Part shown: positions 43,157-51,928 of the stretch, piece after piece
Layout of the letters: every line of letters starts with the position of its first letter
Position numbering within the stretch: the stretch's first letter is position 1
Origin: Thermostichus sp047462415
GTDB taxonomy: Bacteria > Cyanobacteriota > Cyanobacteriia > Thermostichales > Thermostichaceae
Direction: 5' to 3'
NCBI RefSeq assembly: GCF_047462415.1
Contig: NZ_JANSJE010000005.1
Coordinates: 62,001 to 126,000 of the forward strand
DNA: 64,000 nt
Program-made: the position numbers and the translations under genes
The notes under the pieces: model-generated
What the model was told of the DNA's origin: nothing
The model's input: only the letters and a program-made list of their open reading frames with translations
Databases searched by the model: none

Positions 43157-44008
43157 TTAGGAAGCAGCCGCTCCCTGCAGCTCCAGGATTTGCTGGTAGG
43201 TGTTGCTGCGGAACCAACGCTCGATTTCTCTGGCCCGCAGGACCGGCAGCGGATGGGTGCGCCCCACCGTTTGCATCTGCTTCAGCTCCATCTGCCACAG
43301 ATCCCCGTCCAGCTCGTCGTAAGCGCGGGCCTGCTCCAAAAAGGCGTCCACATTCAGCTTAGAGGCCAATTGCGGGGATCCACCGCACAACTTCATCAAC
43401 ACCGAGATCACCGTCTTGGCGTCTTGGGTGACCAACAGCGCCGCCCGGTCACAGGTAAACTCGGCGCACCGCAGCCAGTGCATCAGTTGCTCCTGCAACG
43501 CCTGATAAAACAGCCCGCCGAAGGGGAGCAAGCTGGTGGAGAGCATGAGGATGTTGGCCATCGTCAAGTAGACGCCGTGATTACATTTCAAATGGCCCAA
43601 TTCATGGGCGATCACGGCTTGAATTTCCGGCGGCTCCAACAGATCCAGCAGAGAGCTGTGCAAAACGATAAAAGGCTTTTTCCCCTGCATGGCAAAGGTA
43701 TAGGCATTGGGCGTGGGGTTCTGCCGCACATAGAGCTGGGGCACGTCCAGATCCAAGATGCGACAGGCCTGCACCAAAAGCTGGTGAATCTCCGGCAGCT
43801 GATGCTCGTTAATTTGAATACTGGAAGCGATGTTATCCAGATAAAAGACCTGTCCTGCTGTTGAGCCGAGCCAGTTTTGAATCAGCAGGCCCAGCCCCGG
43901 CACCTGCTGCAGAGAGCGGGTTGCCTGCAGATCCACAGGATGGCGAAACTGGTCGGCCCGCAGGCCCAGCAGAATGCGAGGTTCTTGTTGAATGGATGAC
44001 ATAGACAA
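43157..44008 (-). CDS. M48 family zinc metalloprotease
   Basis: 283 residues. The zinc-binding motif is AVIAHELGHLKCNHG (HExxH), after an inactive-looking N-terminal region with LPEIHQLLVQACRILDLDVPQLYVRQNPTPNAYTFAMQGKKPFIVLHSSLLDLL, the standard M48 lead-in. A hydrophobic stretch (ILMLSTSLLPFGGLFYQAL) follows the motif and the third ligand region is CAEFTCDRAAL. Similar to HtpX-type quality-control proteases but lacks their N-terminal membrane helices. First gene of a pair with the PfkB kinase. Confidence 0.92.
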   Translation of the reverse strand: MSMSSIQQEPRILLGLRADQFRHPVDLQATRSLQQVPGLGLLIQNWLGSTAGQVFYLDNIASSIQINEHQLPEIHQLLVQACRILDLDVPQLYVRQNPTPNAYTFAMQGKKPFIVLHSSLLDLLEPPEIQAVIAHELGHLKCNHGVYLTMANILMLSTSLLPFGGLFYQALQEQLMHWLRCAEFTCDRAALLVTQDAKTVISVLMKLCGGSPQLASKLNVDAFLEQARAYDELDGDLWQMELKQMQTVGRTHPLPVLRAREIERWFRSNTYQQILELQGAAAS

Positions 44009-44277
44009 GATGGGGAGAAAAAGGCTTCAAAAGCAGGCGGGCGGCTGGAGCTTGGGGATCCCTGCTGTCGGCCGTCAAGGGATGGAGACCAAGAGAGCTG
44101 GGCATGTCCGGGCTGACCTGCAACTGAGGGCTGTGAACCCCCTCCAACTGTTGCCTCGGCAGACTCCGCCCTTCCCTACATGGTTTCTTGATTTTAGCCG
44201 CTACTCTGGAAACATCTCTTCTCTCGACCCTAGTCCGTTTGCAAGCTAGACCCCTTTGTCGTCGTTCTAAGGTCATC

Positions 44278-47091
44278 ATGCGGATCCCGACTTCCACCTA
44301 TCGCATTCAGTTTCATGCTGGGTTTGACTTCGAGGCAGCACGGCAAATGGTTCCCTACCTGAAGTTGCTGGGCATCAGCGACTTGTATGCCTCTCCCATC
44401 TTCCAAGCCCGCAGCGGTAGCACCCACGGCTACGACGTGGTGGATCCGAGGCAGATTAACCAGGAACTGGGGGGAAGTGAAAAGTTTGAGCTCTTGTGGG
44501 AAACCCTCAATCAGCAGGGAATCGGCTGGATCCAAGACATCGTGCCCAACCACATGGCCTATGACGGCCAAAACCAAATGTTGATGGATGTTCTAGAAAG
44601 TGGGCCCAACTCAGACTTTATCGATTACTTTGATGTCAACTGGAACCACTCCTATCTGGGTATTAAAGGCAGGATCTTGGCACCCTTTTTGGGAGATTTC
44701 TACGATAAATGTTTGGAGTCTGGTCAAATTCAGCTTCGTTACGATGCCGATGGCCTCAGCATCAACTACTATAACCTGAGATTTCCTCTGAATATCGATA
44801 CCTATGCCGATGTTTTTACCTACAACTTAGGTAAATTGCGGCGGAAGTTAGGGCGAAGCCACCCCGACTACATCAAGTTACTCGGGATCCTCTTCAGCCT
44901 GAGATTTATACCCAGCAAGGAAGATCTCCTAGAACGCACCGATCAAATTAACTTTGCTAAGCACTCCCTTTGGGAGCTTTACACGTCTAGCCAATCTATT
45001 CAAAACTTCTTTGACGAGAACATTGCCATCTTTAACGGCAAGCCGGGGGATCCCTCAAGCTTTGACTTGTTGGACGACCTTTTGGCGCGGCAGAATTTCC
45101 GCCTTTCCTTCTGGAAAGTGGGCGCCGAGGAAATCAACTACCGTCGCTTCTTCACCATTAACGAGCTGATCTCGCTGCGGATGGAGGATCGCGAGGTCTT
45201 TCGCAAAACACATCAGCTTATCCTTAAGCTGGCAGAACAAGAGCGCTTTACAGGCTTACGTATCGACCACATCGACGGCCTGTTTAACCCGGAAGAATAT
45301 CTCCATCGCCTGCGGGAACGCTGCCCAGATCTCTACATCGTGGTAGAGAAAATCCTAGAAGCCGATGAGAAACTGCCTCAGCAATGGCCGATTCAAGGCA
45401 CAACAGGATACGACTTTTTAGCCAAGCTCAATGGTCTTTTTTGCCAGGAAGAAAATGCAGAGGCTTTTGACTCTCTTTATCAAGACTTTACGAACCTACG
45501 ACATTCCCCAGAACAGGTGATTGAAGACAAAAAACGTTTGATCATCGAGCGCAACCTGGCAGGTGATATGGATAATCTTGCTTTTTTGCTCAAGCAGATC
45601 ACCAGCCATCACCGCTACGCTAACGACTTTACCCTCTACAGCTTGCGCCGAGCCCTGGTGGAAGTTTTGGTGTGCTTCCCGGTTTATCGAGTTTACATCC
45701 ACCAAGGGATCCTCAGCCCAGAAGGTCAGCAGGTTATCCGTAAAGCTGTAGAGAAAGCCAAGGAGAACCTGCCCATCTTGGTAAACGAACTAAATTTTCT
45801 GCAGCGTTTTCTCTGCCTGGAGTCTCTCGACAATTTGTCAGAGCAAGAGAGAAACGAGCAGATCTACTTTGCCATGCGCCTGCAACAGTTGGCCGGCCCT
45901 CTCATGGCCAAAGGGGTAGAGGATACGGCCTTCTATGTTTATAACCGGCTACTATCCTTAAACGAAGTGGGCGGGGATCCCTGCCGTTTTGGCTTTTCTC
46001 TGCAGGAGTTTCACCGCTTTAACCAAGAACGAGCAGCCGAGTGGCCTTTTTCGATGAATGCTTCCTCTACCCACGATACCAAACGCGGCGAAGATGTACG
46101 AGCCCGCCTGAATGTGCTGTCTGAAATCCCTGCTGAATGGAAAAAACACATCAACCTTTGGCATGAGCTGAACCTCGGTTACAAGGTCCGCAGCAATCAA
46201 GCCAAGCGCTCGGAACTGCCAGATCGCAACGATGAGTATCTGCTCTACCAGACTTTGCTCGGCTCTTATCCCTTCCAAGCGGAAGAGGTGCCCCAGTTCG
46301 TGCAGCGGGTTAAGGACTATGCCATCAAAGCTGTGCGGGAAGCCAAAGTTCACACCGCTTGGCTTCGCCCCGATACCGAGTATGAAGAAGCCACCCTCGC
46401 TTTTATCGATCAGATCCTACAGACTTCAAGCCCCTTTTTGGAGTCCTTCTTGCCTTTCCAACGCAAAATTGCCCACTTTGGCATCTTGAATTCCCTCTCG
46501 CAAACGCTGATCAAGCTCACCAGCCCTGGGATCCCGGATATTTACCAAGGTACCGAGCTATGGGATCTAAGTATGGTGGATCCCGACAATCGTCGGCCTG
46601 TAGATTTTTCTCGTCGCCTCGCCTACCTAGAAGAAATTCAACGGCGAGTCAAACAGGATCCTCTACAGCTTGTCGAAGATCTGCTGTCCCACCGCCGCGA
46701 CGGACGCATTAAGCTGTTTCTCATTCATCTTGTGCTCAAGGCCCGTCAGGAACAGCCGCAGTTGTTTCTTGGCGGAAATTACATTCCCCTGCAGGTGAGC
46801 GGATCCCATGCTGCCCACGTGGTGGCTTTTGCCCGCCAGCACGAGAAGCAGGTTTTGATTACGGTGTCACCCCGCTTTTTGACCTCGTTGATCGACGAGA
46901 CGCAGGATCCCCTGGGAGAAGCCGTTTGGAAAGATACTGAAATTCATCTGCCCCGCTGGAGGCGGCTGGAGTGGGTGAACGGGCTGACCCAAGAAGGGAT
47001 CCCTGCCGGCGAAACCTTGCCGGTGGGCATCCTCCTCAAGTCTTTTCCGGTGGCCCTGCTGTGGGGGCAGAAGAACCTACTGAGCAATTGA
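44278..47091 (+). CDS. treY: Malto-oligosyltrehalose synthase
   Basis: Isomerises the reducing end of maltodextrin to a trehalosyl unit; TreZ then releases trehalose. 937 residues of the GH13 family, starting MRIPTSTYRIQFHAGFDFEAA. Motifs: QDIVPNHMAYDG, GLRIDHIDGLFNPEEYL (nucleophile Asp region), YIVVEKILEADEKLP (general acid Glu) and NASSTHDTKRGEDVRARL. treZ is not in the window. Most of the gene is visibly less GC-rich than neighbours, with more A/T at third positions. The last 15 bases overlap the convergent tpiA. Trehalose serves osmotic or desiccation stress. Confidence 0.94.
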   Translation: MRIPTSTYRIQFHAGFDFEAARQMVPYLKLLGISDLYASPIFQARSGSTHGYDVVDPRQINQELGGSEKFELLWETLNQQGIGWIQDIVPNHMAYDGQNQMLMDVLESGPNSDFIDYFDVNWNHSYLGIKGRILAPFLGDFYDKCLESGQIQLRYDADGLSINYYNLRFPLNIDTYADVFTYNLGKLRRKLGRSHPDYIKLLGILFSLRFIPSKEDLLERTDQINFAKHSLWELYTSSQSIQNFFDENIAIFNGKPGDPSSFDLLDDLLARQNFRLSFWKVGAEEINYRRFFTINELISLRMEDREVFRKTHQLILKLAEQERFTGLRIDHIDGLFNPEEYLHRLRERCPDLYIVVEKILEADEKLPQQWPIQGTTGYDFLAKLNGLFCQEENAEAFDSLYQDFTNLRHSPEQVIEDKKRLIIERNLAGDMDNLAFLLKQITSHHRYANDFTLYSLRRALVEVLVCFPVYRVYIHQGILSPEGQQVIRKAVEKAKENLPILVNELNFLQRFLCLESLDNLSEQERNEQIYFAMRLQQLAGPLMAKGVEDTAFYVYNRLLSLNEVGGDPCRFGFSLQEFHRFNQERAAEWPFSMNASSTHDTKRGEDVRARLNVLSEIPAEWKKHINLWHELNLGYKVRSNQAKRSELPDRNDEYLLYQTLLGSYPFQAEEVPQFVQRVKDYAIKAVREAKVHTAWLRPDTEYEEATLAFIDQILQTSSPFLESFLPFQRKIAHFGILNSLSQTLIKLTSPGIPDIYQGTELWDLSMVDPDNRRPVDFSRRLAYLEEIQRRVKQDPLQLVEDLLSHRRDGRIKLFLIHLVLKARQEQPQLFLGGNYIPLQVSGSHAAHVVAFARQHEKQVLITVSPRFLTSLIDETQDPLGEAVWKDTEIHLPRWRRLEWVNGLTQEGIPAGETLPVGILLKSFPVALLWGQKNLLSN

Positions 47092-47841
47092 GGCCGGGGT
47101 CAGGGCCTGAAAGTTGGCGATGCGGGCAAACTCCCGCGGATCGAGGCTGGCCCCGCCCACCAGCACTCCGTCGATCTGGGGTTGGGCCATCAGCTCGTCG
47201 ATGTTGCCGGCTTTGACCGAGCCGCCATACAGGAGGGGCAGTTGGTCGGCGCCCAGGTGCTGGCGGATCAAGCCGATGACCCGATTGGCCTCTGCGGCTG
47301 CACAGGTGTCGCCGGTGCCGATGGCCCAGATCGGCTCGTAGGCAATCACCAGGTTCTCCAGATCGATCCCTGCCAAGGCGCGATCCAACTGCCCTAGGAT
47401 CCAAGACTCGATCAAGCCCTGCCGTCGCTGCTCCTGGCTTTCGCCCACGCACAAGATGGGGGTGAGGCCATGCCGCTGCGCCGCTGCCAAGCGCCGATTC
47501 ACGGTTTCATCTGTCTCGCCGAAGTATTGCCGCCGTTCACTGTGGCCGACGATCACGTAGCGCACCCCCAATTCCGCCAGCATGGGGCCGGAGATCTCCC
47601 CGGTAAACGCCCCCTGATCCTCCCAATGCAGGTTTTGTGCTCCCACGGCGATGCCGGATCCCAGCGTTTGCTCTGCCACCACGGCCAGGTCTGTGAAGGG
47701 CACACACAGGATGATCTGCCGTTGTGAAGCCGCTCCTAAGGACGACGCTTGCAGAGCCGGAGCAAACTCCCGCAGAAACTGGCGGGCCTCAGCCTGGGTT
47801 TTGTACATCTTCCAGTTGCCGGCGATGAGGATGGGACGCAA
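47077..47841 (-). CDS. tpiA: Triosephosphate isomerase
   Basis: Interconverts dihydroxyacetone phosphate and glyceraldehyde 3-phosphate in glycolysis and the Calvin cycle. 254 residues: LIAGNWKMYKT (Asn, Lys catalytic), YVIVGHSERRQYFGE (catalytic His), VIAYEPIWAIGTG (catalytic Glu and the flexible loop), and LLYGGSVKAGN with GVLVGGASL (phosphate binding). Complete and normal length. 15-base tail overlap with treY. Confidence 0.97.
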   Translation of the reverse strand: MRPILIAGNWKMYKTQAEARQFLREFAPALQASSLGAASQRQIILCVPFTDLAVVAEQTLGSGIAVGAQNLHWEDQGAFTGEISGPMLAELGVRYVIVGHSERRQYFGETDETVNRRLAAAQRHGLTPILCVGESQEQRRQGLIESWILGQLDRALAGIDLENLVIAYEPIWAIGTGDTCAAAEANRVIGLIRQHLGADQLPLLYGGSVKAGNIDELMAQPQIDGVLVGGASLDPREFARIANFQALTPASIAQ

Positions 47842-48000
47842 GGTGGATCCTCCCTAAAAGACGCTCAGAAGACAACTAAAGAAGGGGATCCCAAAGCAGA
47901 AACCCAAATGGATAGGCAGGGATCCCAGCTTTTGTTTTTTCGTATGTCACAGTTTATCAGCAAGCGGCTCCAGAATACGGCGATGGGATCCGGGCCCCGG

Positions 48001-48684
48001 TTAACCCTCCTGGGCCGTCTCTTGTTCCAGGCTGGCAGCGATGGCCGCCAGGCAGTCTTCCCAGGCGGCTCCCTGCTCCAGAGATTGGACGGCGACGGCA
48101 TAGGTCTGGGGGTGGGCCTGCAACAGCGCTCGTCCCTGGCGCAAGAAGCGGTTGATTTGGACCTTCATTTTGGCTGGAGAGGTCAAGGGCTGCGCTGCCA
48201 ACAGCGTTGCCAACTGCTGCCGATCCTCTGTATCGCCCGTAATTTGGCTGTAGTGCAACGATTCTGCGGCTGCCCCCGCCATCCAGAACGTGCCGTAGCG
48301 CTCCACCTCTGCCCAAGGGATCCTTCCCTGAGCCTGCCAAGTGTGCATCGGGGCCCGATCCAACTCCACCCCGCCGTAGCCAGGCATCCCCCGTCGAAAG
48401 GCTTGCCAGGGACTAAGCACATAGCCCAACAACGGGATCCCGAGCAGATGGGCCACCAAAATGTGCCCCGCTTCGTGGCGGATGACCCGCTGCCGGTAGG
48501 CCGGCGAAGCCCAATCCAGCAGCCCGCCCAGCAACCCTGAAATCCGCCCCCCAAAGGCCACTTGCTCGACGATGACCAGCCCCACCAGTCCTACCAGGGG
48601 CATGGCAACCCGCGGCCCCAGCACCGCCGACAAAACCAAAGCTGCCACCACCCAAGCAGCGCGAGTAACTCCAGCTTCTGACAT
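48001..48684 (-). CDS. HEAGH-motif membrane protease-like protein (FtsH peptidase-like, no AAA domain)
   Basis: 227 residues. Two N-terminal hydrophobic segments (about 10-45) precede YRQRVIRHEAGHILVAHLLGIPLLGYVLSP, the zinc motif HEAGH as in FtsH M41 peptidases. Further on EVERYGTFWMAGAAAESLHYSQITGDTEDRQQLATLL has the Glu/Asp-rich region of M41, with a helical C-terminus. There is no AAA ATPase part. Similar FtsH-like proteins of unknown role occur in cyanobacteria and chloroplasts. The conserved HExxH suggests zinc binding and activity. Confidence 0.82.
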   Translation of the reverse strand: MSEAGVTRAAWVVAALVLSAVLGPRVAMPLVGLVGLVIVEQVAFGGRISGLLGGLLDWASPAYRQRVIRHEAGHILVAHLLGIPLLGYVLSPWQAFRRGMPGYGGVELDRAPMHTWQAQGRIPWAEVERYGTFWMAGAAAESLHYSQITGDTEDRQQLATLLAAQPLTSPAKMKVQINRFLRQGRALLQAHPQTYAVAVQSLEQGAAWEDCLAAIAASLEQETAQEG

Positions 48685-48769
48685 CGGCTAGCTACCCCCT
48701 TAACCAACCAGCTGAAGGGAGGATCCCATAACAGCTTACGCGCCAAAACCCAACAGGAAAGCCGGGCTT

Positions 48770-49180
48770 TCACAACCCGACAATCTGGGTGTTTTCAAAG
48801 GTGGCGAGAATTGCATCCAGATCTTTGCTCTGCAGTGAGTAGGTGGCAGTGGCATCGCTGCCAAACTGGATCTCGTCCCCATCCTCAAGATCCCGAAATT
48901 CCACCCGCTGCCCACCCACGTAAAGGCCATTGGTGCTAGGATTGCCCTGAATGTCGCCGTCGATAATTTGGTAGGTGAACCCGTCGGGAGAAGAAGGAGA
49001 TTCGGTTTTAACCAAAATAGCGTGGTAGCGAGAGGCGTACTGCGAGTCAATGCGAATACTGTTGCGCGGATCCCGGCCCAATGAGTAGAGCTCGGCTGTC
49101 AACCAGTAGGCCTTTGGCCCCTGTCGATCTTTGACAATTAGCACATGATTGAGGGCCGGTCGGCGAGGGGGCGTGGTCAT
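48770..49180 (-). CDS. FHA domain protein
   Basis: 136 residues, almost entirely one FHA domain: LNHVLIVKDRQGPKAYWLTAELYSLGRDPRNSIRIDSQYASRYHAILVKTE, then GDIQGNPSTNGLYVGGQRVEFRDLEDGDEIQFG. The canonical GR, SxxH (here SRYH) and NG positions are visible. Start ATG 49180 follows GGGTGG; a longer frame reaches 49231. Third FHA protein of the window. Phosphopeptide partner unknown. Confidence 0.88.
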   Translation of the reverse strand: MTTPPRRPALNHVLIVKDRQGPKAYWLTAELYSLGRDPRNSIRIDSQYASRYHAILVKTESPSSPDGFTYQIIDGDIQGNPSTNGLYVGGQRVEFRDLEDGDEIQFGSDATATYSLQSKDLDAILATFENTQIVGL

Positions 49181-49375
49181 AAAGCCACCCACTTGCACAA
49201 CACTGAGGGCAGTATACCCAAAACATAACATACGGAATCCCCCAGTTGGATCCCCATATCCACCGGATGAGTCTCACTGGGATGGGCAGGATTGGCACAT
49301 CACCCTGAGCAGCGAGTAGATTTTTGTAACAACTCCTCTCATAATGGGATTAACGATGCACATGGATCCCTGACC

Positions 49376-49792
49376 ATGAATGGCTCGCAACCGGATCCCG
49401 GTGTCCAACCCCGTCCTCCCCAGACACCGAGGCTGATTGAGCTACCGGAAGATGAAACCGATGCGCAGCTTGGCGATCCCCTGCGCATGCAGCGCTACGA
49501 ATGCCGTTCCTGTGGCTACGTTTACGAGCCGGCCAAGGGGGATCAACTCAATCGGATCCCGGCGGGTGTGCCGTTTGAGGAATTGCCCGCCGATTGGAAA
49601 TGTCCGGTGTGCCGAGCCGACCAGCGCTTCTTCCAAGCAGTGGGAGCCAAAGGCAAGCCTTCGGGTTTTCAAGAGAACTTGCGCTACGGCCTGGGGGTGA
49701 ACGTGATGACCCCTGCCCAAAAGAACCTGCTCATTTTCTTGGGATTGGCGCTGGGGTTTTTATTTTTGATGAGTTTTTATTTCGTCGAGTGA
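49376..49792 (+). CDS. rubA: Membrane-anchored rubredoxin
   Basis: 138 residues. The rubredoxin fold at about 36-90 carries both iron-binding pairs: YECRSCGYVYEPAKGD and WKCPVCRADQRFF. A hydrophobic C-terminal helix (LLIFLGLALGFLFLMSFYF) anchors it in the membrane. In oxygenic phototrophs membrane rubredoxin is needed for photosystem assembly. Start ATG 49376. Its stop TGA overlaps the ycf48 ATG as TGATG, so the pair is translationally coupled. Confidence 0.94.
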   Translation: MNGSQPDPGVQPRPPQTPRLIELPEDETDAQLGDPLRMQRYECRSCGYVYEPAKGDQLNRIPAGVPFEELPADWKCPVCRADQRFFQAVGAKGKPSGFQENLRYGLGVNVMTPAQKNLLIFLGLALGFLFLMSFYFVE

Positions 49793-50790
49793 TGGCCAAG
49801 ATGTTGAAGCTCTTGAGACTGGCGCTGTTGGCTGCTTGCTCCCTGCTGCTGATGGCGGCGCGGATGCCGAATATGCAGGTGGTGCCCTGGCAGCAGGTGG
49901 AGGTGCCTACCCAAAACATTCTGCTGGACATCGCCTTCACCGGCACCACCCCTACACACGGCTGGCTGGTGGGAGACAAGGCGACACTGCTGGAATCCCA
50001 CGATGGCGGTTTGCACTGGCAGGTGCGGGAGCTGTCGAGCTTGGAGCCAGAAGCCTACCTTGCCTCGATCAGCTTTGCCGGGGCAGAAGGCTGGGTGGCC
50101 GGGCAGCCGAAGATCCTCCTTCACACCCTGAACGAGGGATCCGACTGGACTTCCATTCGCCTCAACACCCAACTGCCGGGTGAGCCGATCTTAATCCAGG
50201 CTTTGGGCCCTGGGGCTGCCGAGATGGTGACCAATGTGGGCGCCATCTACCGCACGGAAGATGGCGGGCAGACCTGGCGCGCTCAGGTGGAGGAGCCGAT
50301 TGGGGCCATCAAAAACATCGCCCGCGGCCCTGGGGGAGAATACCTGGCGGTGTCGTCGCGGGGCAGCTTTTATTTTCTCTACACGCCAGAAAGCCGCGCC
50401 TGGAAGCCTTATCCGCGGGAGAGCTCCCGCCGCATTCAAAACATGGGTTTTGGCCCCAACGGCAGCGCCTGGAAACTGAACCAAGGGGCAGAGATTGCCT
50501 TCACGGAGGACTTCACCTCTGGCGAGTGGGCGTCGCCGCTGCGTCCGGGTCGGGCCCTCAGCTTTGGCTATTTGAATGCGGCCTATCAAAACGACCACGA
50601 CCTGTGGGTGGTGGGGGGTGGCGCCACCCTGATCCACAGCCCCGACGGTGGCAAAACCTGGGAGCAGGCTAAGCAAGTCAGCGATATCCCCGCCAATTTC
50701 TACAGCATCGAGTTTTTCGGCCCCGACCGAGGGTTTATCTTGGGGCAACGGGGCACCCTCTTGCGCTATGTCAGCTCCAACAACTCCTGA
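49792..50790 (+). CDS. ycf48: Photosystem II assembly factor Ycf48 (HCF136)
   Basis: Stabilises the D1 precursor and early photosystem II assembly intermediates. 332 residues. The N-terminus is a lipoprotein-type signal: LLRLALLAACSLLLM with LAAC as lipobox (Cys 16). The rest forms a seven-bladed propeller with repeats such as HGWLVGDKATLLESHDGGLHWQ, GWVAGQPKILLHTLNEGSDW, YRTEDGGQTWRAQ and VVGGGATLIHSPDGGKTWEQA. Coupled to rubA. In many cyanobacteria psbEFLJ follow this pair; here murG starts 30 bases downstream instead. Confidence 0.94.
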   Translation: MAKMLKLLRLALLAACSLLLMAARMPNMQVVPWQQVEVPTQNILLDIAFTGTTPTHGWLVGDKATLLESHDGGLHWQVRELSSLEPEAYLASISFAGAEGWVAGQPKILLHTLNEGSDWTSIRLNTQLPGEPILIQALGPGAAEMVTNVGAIYRTEDGGQTWRAQVEEPIGAIKNIARGPGGEYLAVSSRGSFYFLYTPESRAWKPYPRESSRRIQNMGFGPNGSAWKLNQGAEIAFTEDFTSGEWASPLRPGRALSFGYLNAAYQNDHDLWVVGGGATLIHSPDGGKTWEQAKQVSDIPANFYSIEFFGPDRGFILGQRGTLLRYVSSNNS

Positions 50791-50820
50791 CGATCTCAGG
50801 GATCCCTAGCCGGTACGCGG

Positions 50821-51909
50821 GTGGATACACGCGCCAGGGCCACAGTTTCGCTTCCGCGGCTGCTGGTTGCTGCCAGCGGTACTGGCGGGCACGTTTTTCC
50901 GGCTTTGGCCATTGCCGAGCAGTTGCCCGATTGGCAGATCGAATGGCTGGGGGTGCCGGATCGGATGGAAGGGAAGCTGGTGCAGGAGCGCTACCCTTTG
51001 CACCGGGTTGCCATGTCTGGCTGGCAGGGATCCCCTCTCCACAAGCTGCGAGCCTTGGCTCAACTGGCGCGGGCGACCCTGCAGGTACGCCAACTCCTCA
51101 AGTCGGGACGGTTTGATATCGTCCTGACCACCGGTGGCTACATCTCCGCCCCGACCATCTTGGCCGCCCGTTCGCTGCGGGTGCCGGTGTTGCTGCACGA
51201 GTCCAACCGCATCCCCGGCAAAGTCACCCGTTGGCTGGGAAGATTTTGCCACGTGGTGGCGCTGGGCATGGCGGAGGCGGCAGAGCATTTGCCGGGGGTG
51301 GCCGCCCAAGTGGTGGGCACGCCGGTGCGGGCCGAGTTCTATCGGCCCCAGCCCCTGCCCGCCGATCTCCCCATCCCCGACGGGGATCCGCTGATCGTGG
51401 TGATAGGGGGGAGCCAAGGGGCACGGGGCCTCAACCGCATGGTGGCCGCCTGTGCCGAAGCTTGGTTGGAGGCGGGGGCTTGGATTGTGCATCTGACGGG
51501 CGGCAGCGAGGCCGGGATCCCCATCCATCCCCGCTACCGGCCCTTTCCTTTCCGCACCGATGTGGCTGCCCTGCTGCAGCGGGCAACGTTTGCCATCAGC
51601 CGGGCCGGAGCCATGAGCCTGGCGGAGTTGTGGGCCACCGCCACTCCGGCCATTTTGATCCCCTATCCTTTTGCCGCCGAGGATCATCAGTATCAGAATG
51701 CCCTAGCCTTTGTGGGGCGCGGTGGGGGTGTGGTCATGCGAGAATCCGAAGAGCATGTGGACTTGCTGCGGCAAACGGTGTTGACCTGGTTGGCTCAGCC
51801 GCAGGTGGTTGCCCAAATGGCTGCCCACTTGCAAGCCACAGCTCCCCCCAATGCCAGCAAGGCCGTAGCCCACCTGTTGCAGGAGATCTGCCAAAGTTCT
51901 GCCCGTTAA
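50821..51909 (+). CDS. murG: UDP-GlcNAc:undecaprenyl-PP-MurNAc-pentapeptide GlcNAc transferase
   Basis: Makes lipid II from lipid I on the cytoplasmic face of the membrane, for peptidoglycan synthesis. 362 residues: LLVAASGTGGHVFPALAIAEQL (donor loop GTGGHxxP), EWLGVPDRME, VLTTGGYISAPTILAAR, PVLLHESNRIPGKVTR, VVIGGSQGARGLN, and the C-terminal SRAGAMSLAELWATATPAILIPYPFAAEDHQYQNA. Start is GTG 50821; the domain begins at residue 10. It is not in a dcw cluster, as usual in cyanobacteria. Confidence 0.95.
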   Translation: MDTRARATVSLPRLLVAASGTGGHVFPALAIAEQLPDWQIEWLGVPDRMEGKLVQERYPLHRVAMSGWQGSPLHKLRALAQLARATLQVRQLLKSGRFDIVLTTGGYISAPTILAARSLRVPVLLHESNRIPGKVTRWLGRFCHVVALGMAEAAEHLPGVAAQVVGTPVRAEFYRPQPLPADLPIPDGDPLIVVIGGSQGARGLNRMVAACAEAWLEAGAWIVHLTGGSEAGIPIHPRYRPFPFRTDVAALLQRATFAISRAGAMSLAELWATATPAILIPYPFAAEDHQYQNALAFVGRGGGVVMRESEEHVDLLRQTVLTWLAQPQVVAQMAAHLQATAPPNASKAVAHLLQEICQSSAR

Positions 51910-51928
51910 CTCCCCCAGAGGGCCAGCC

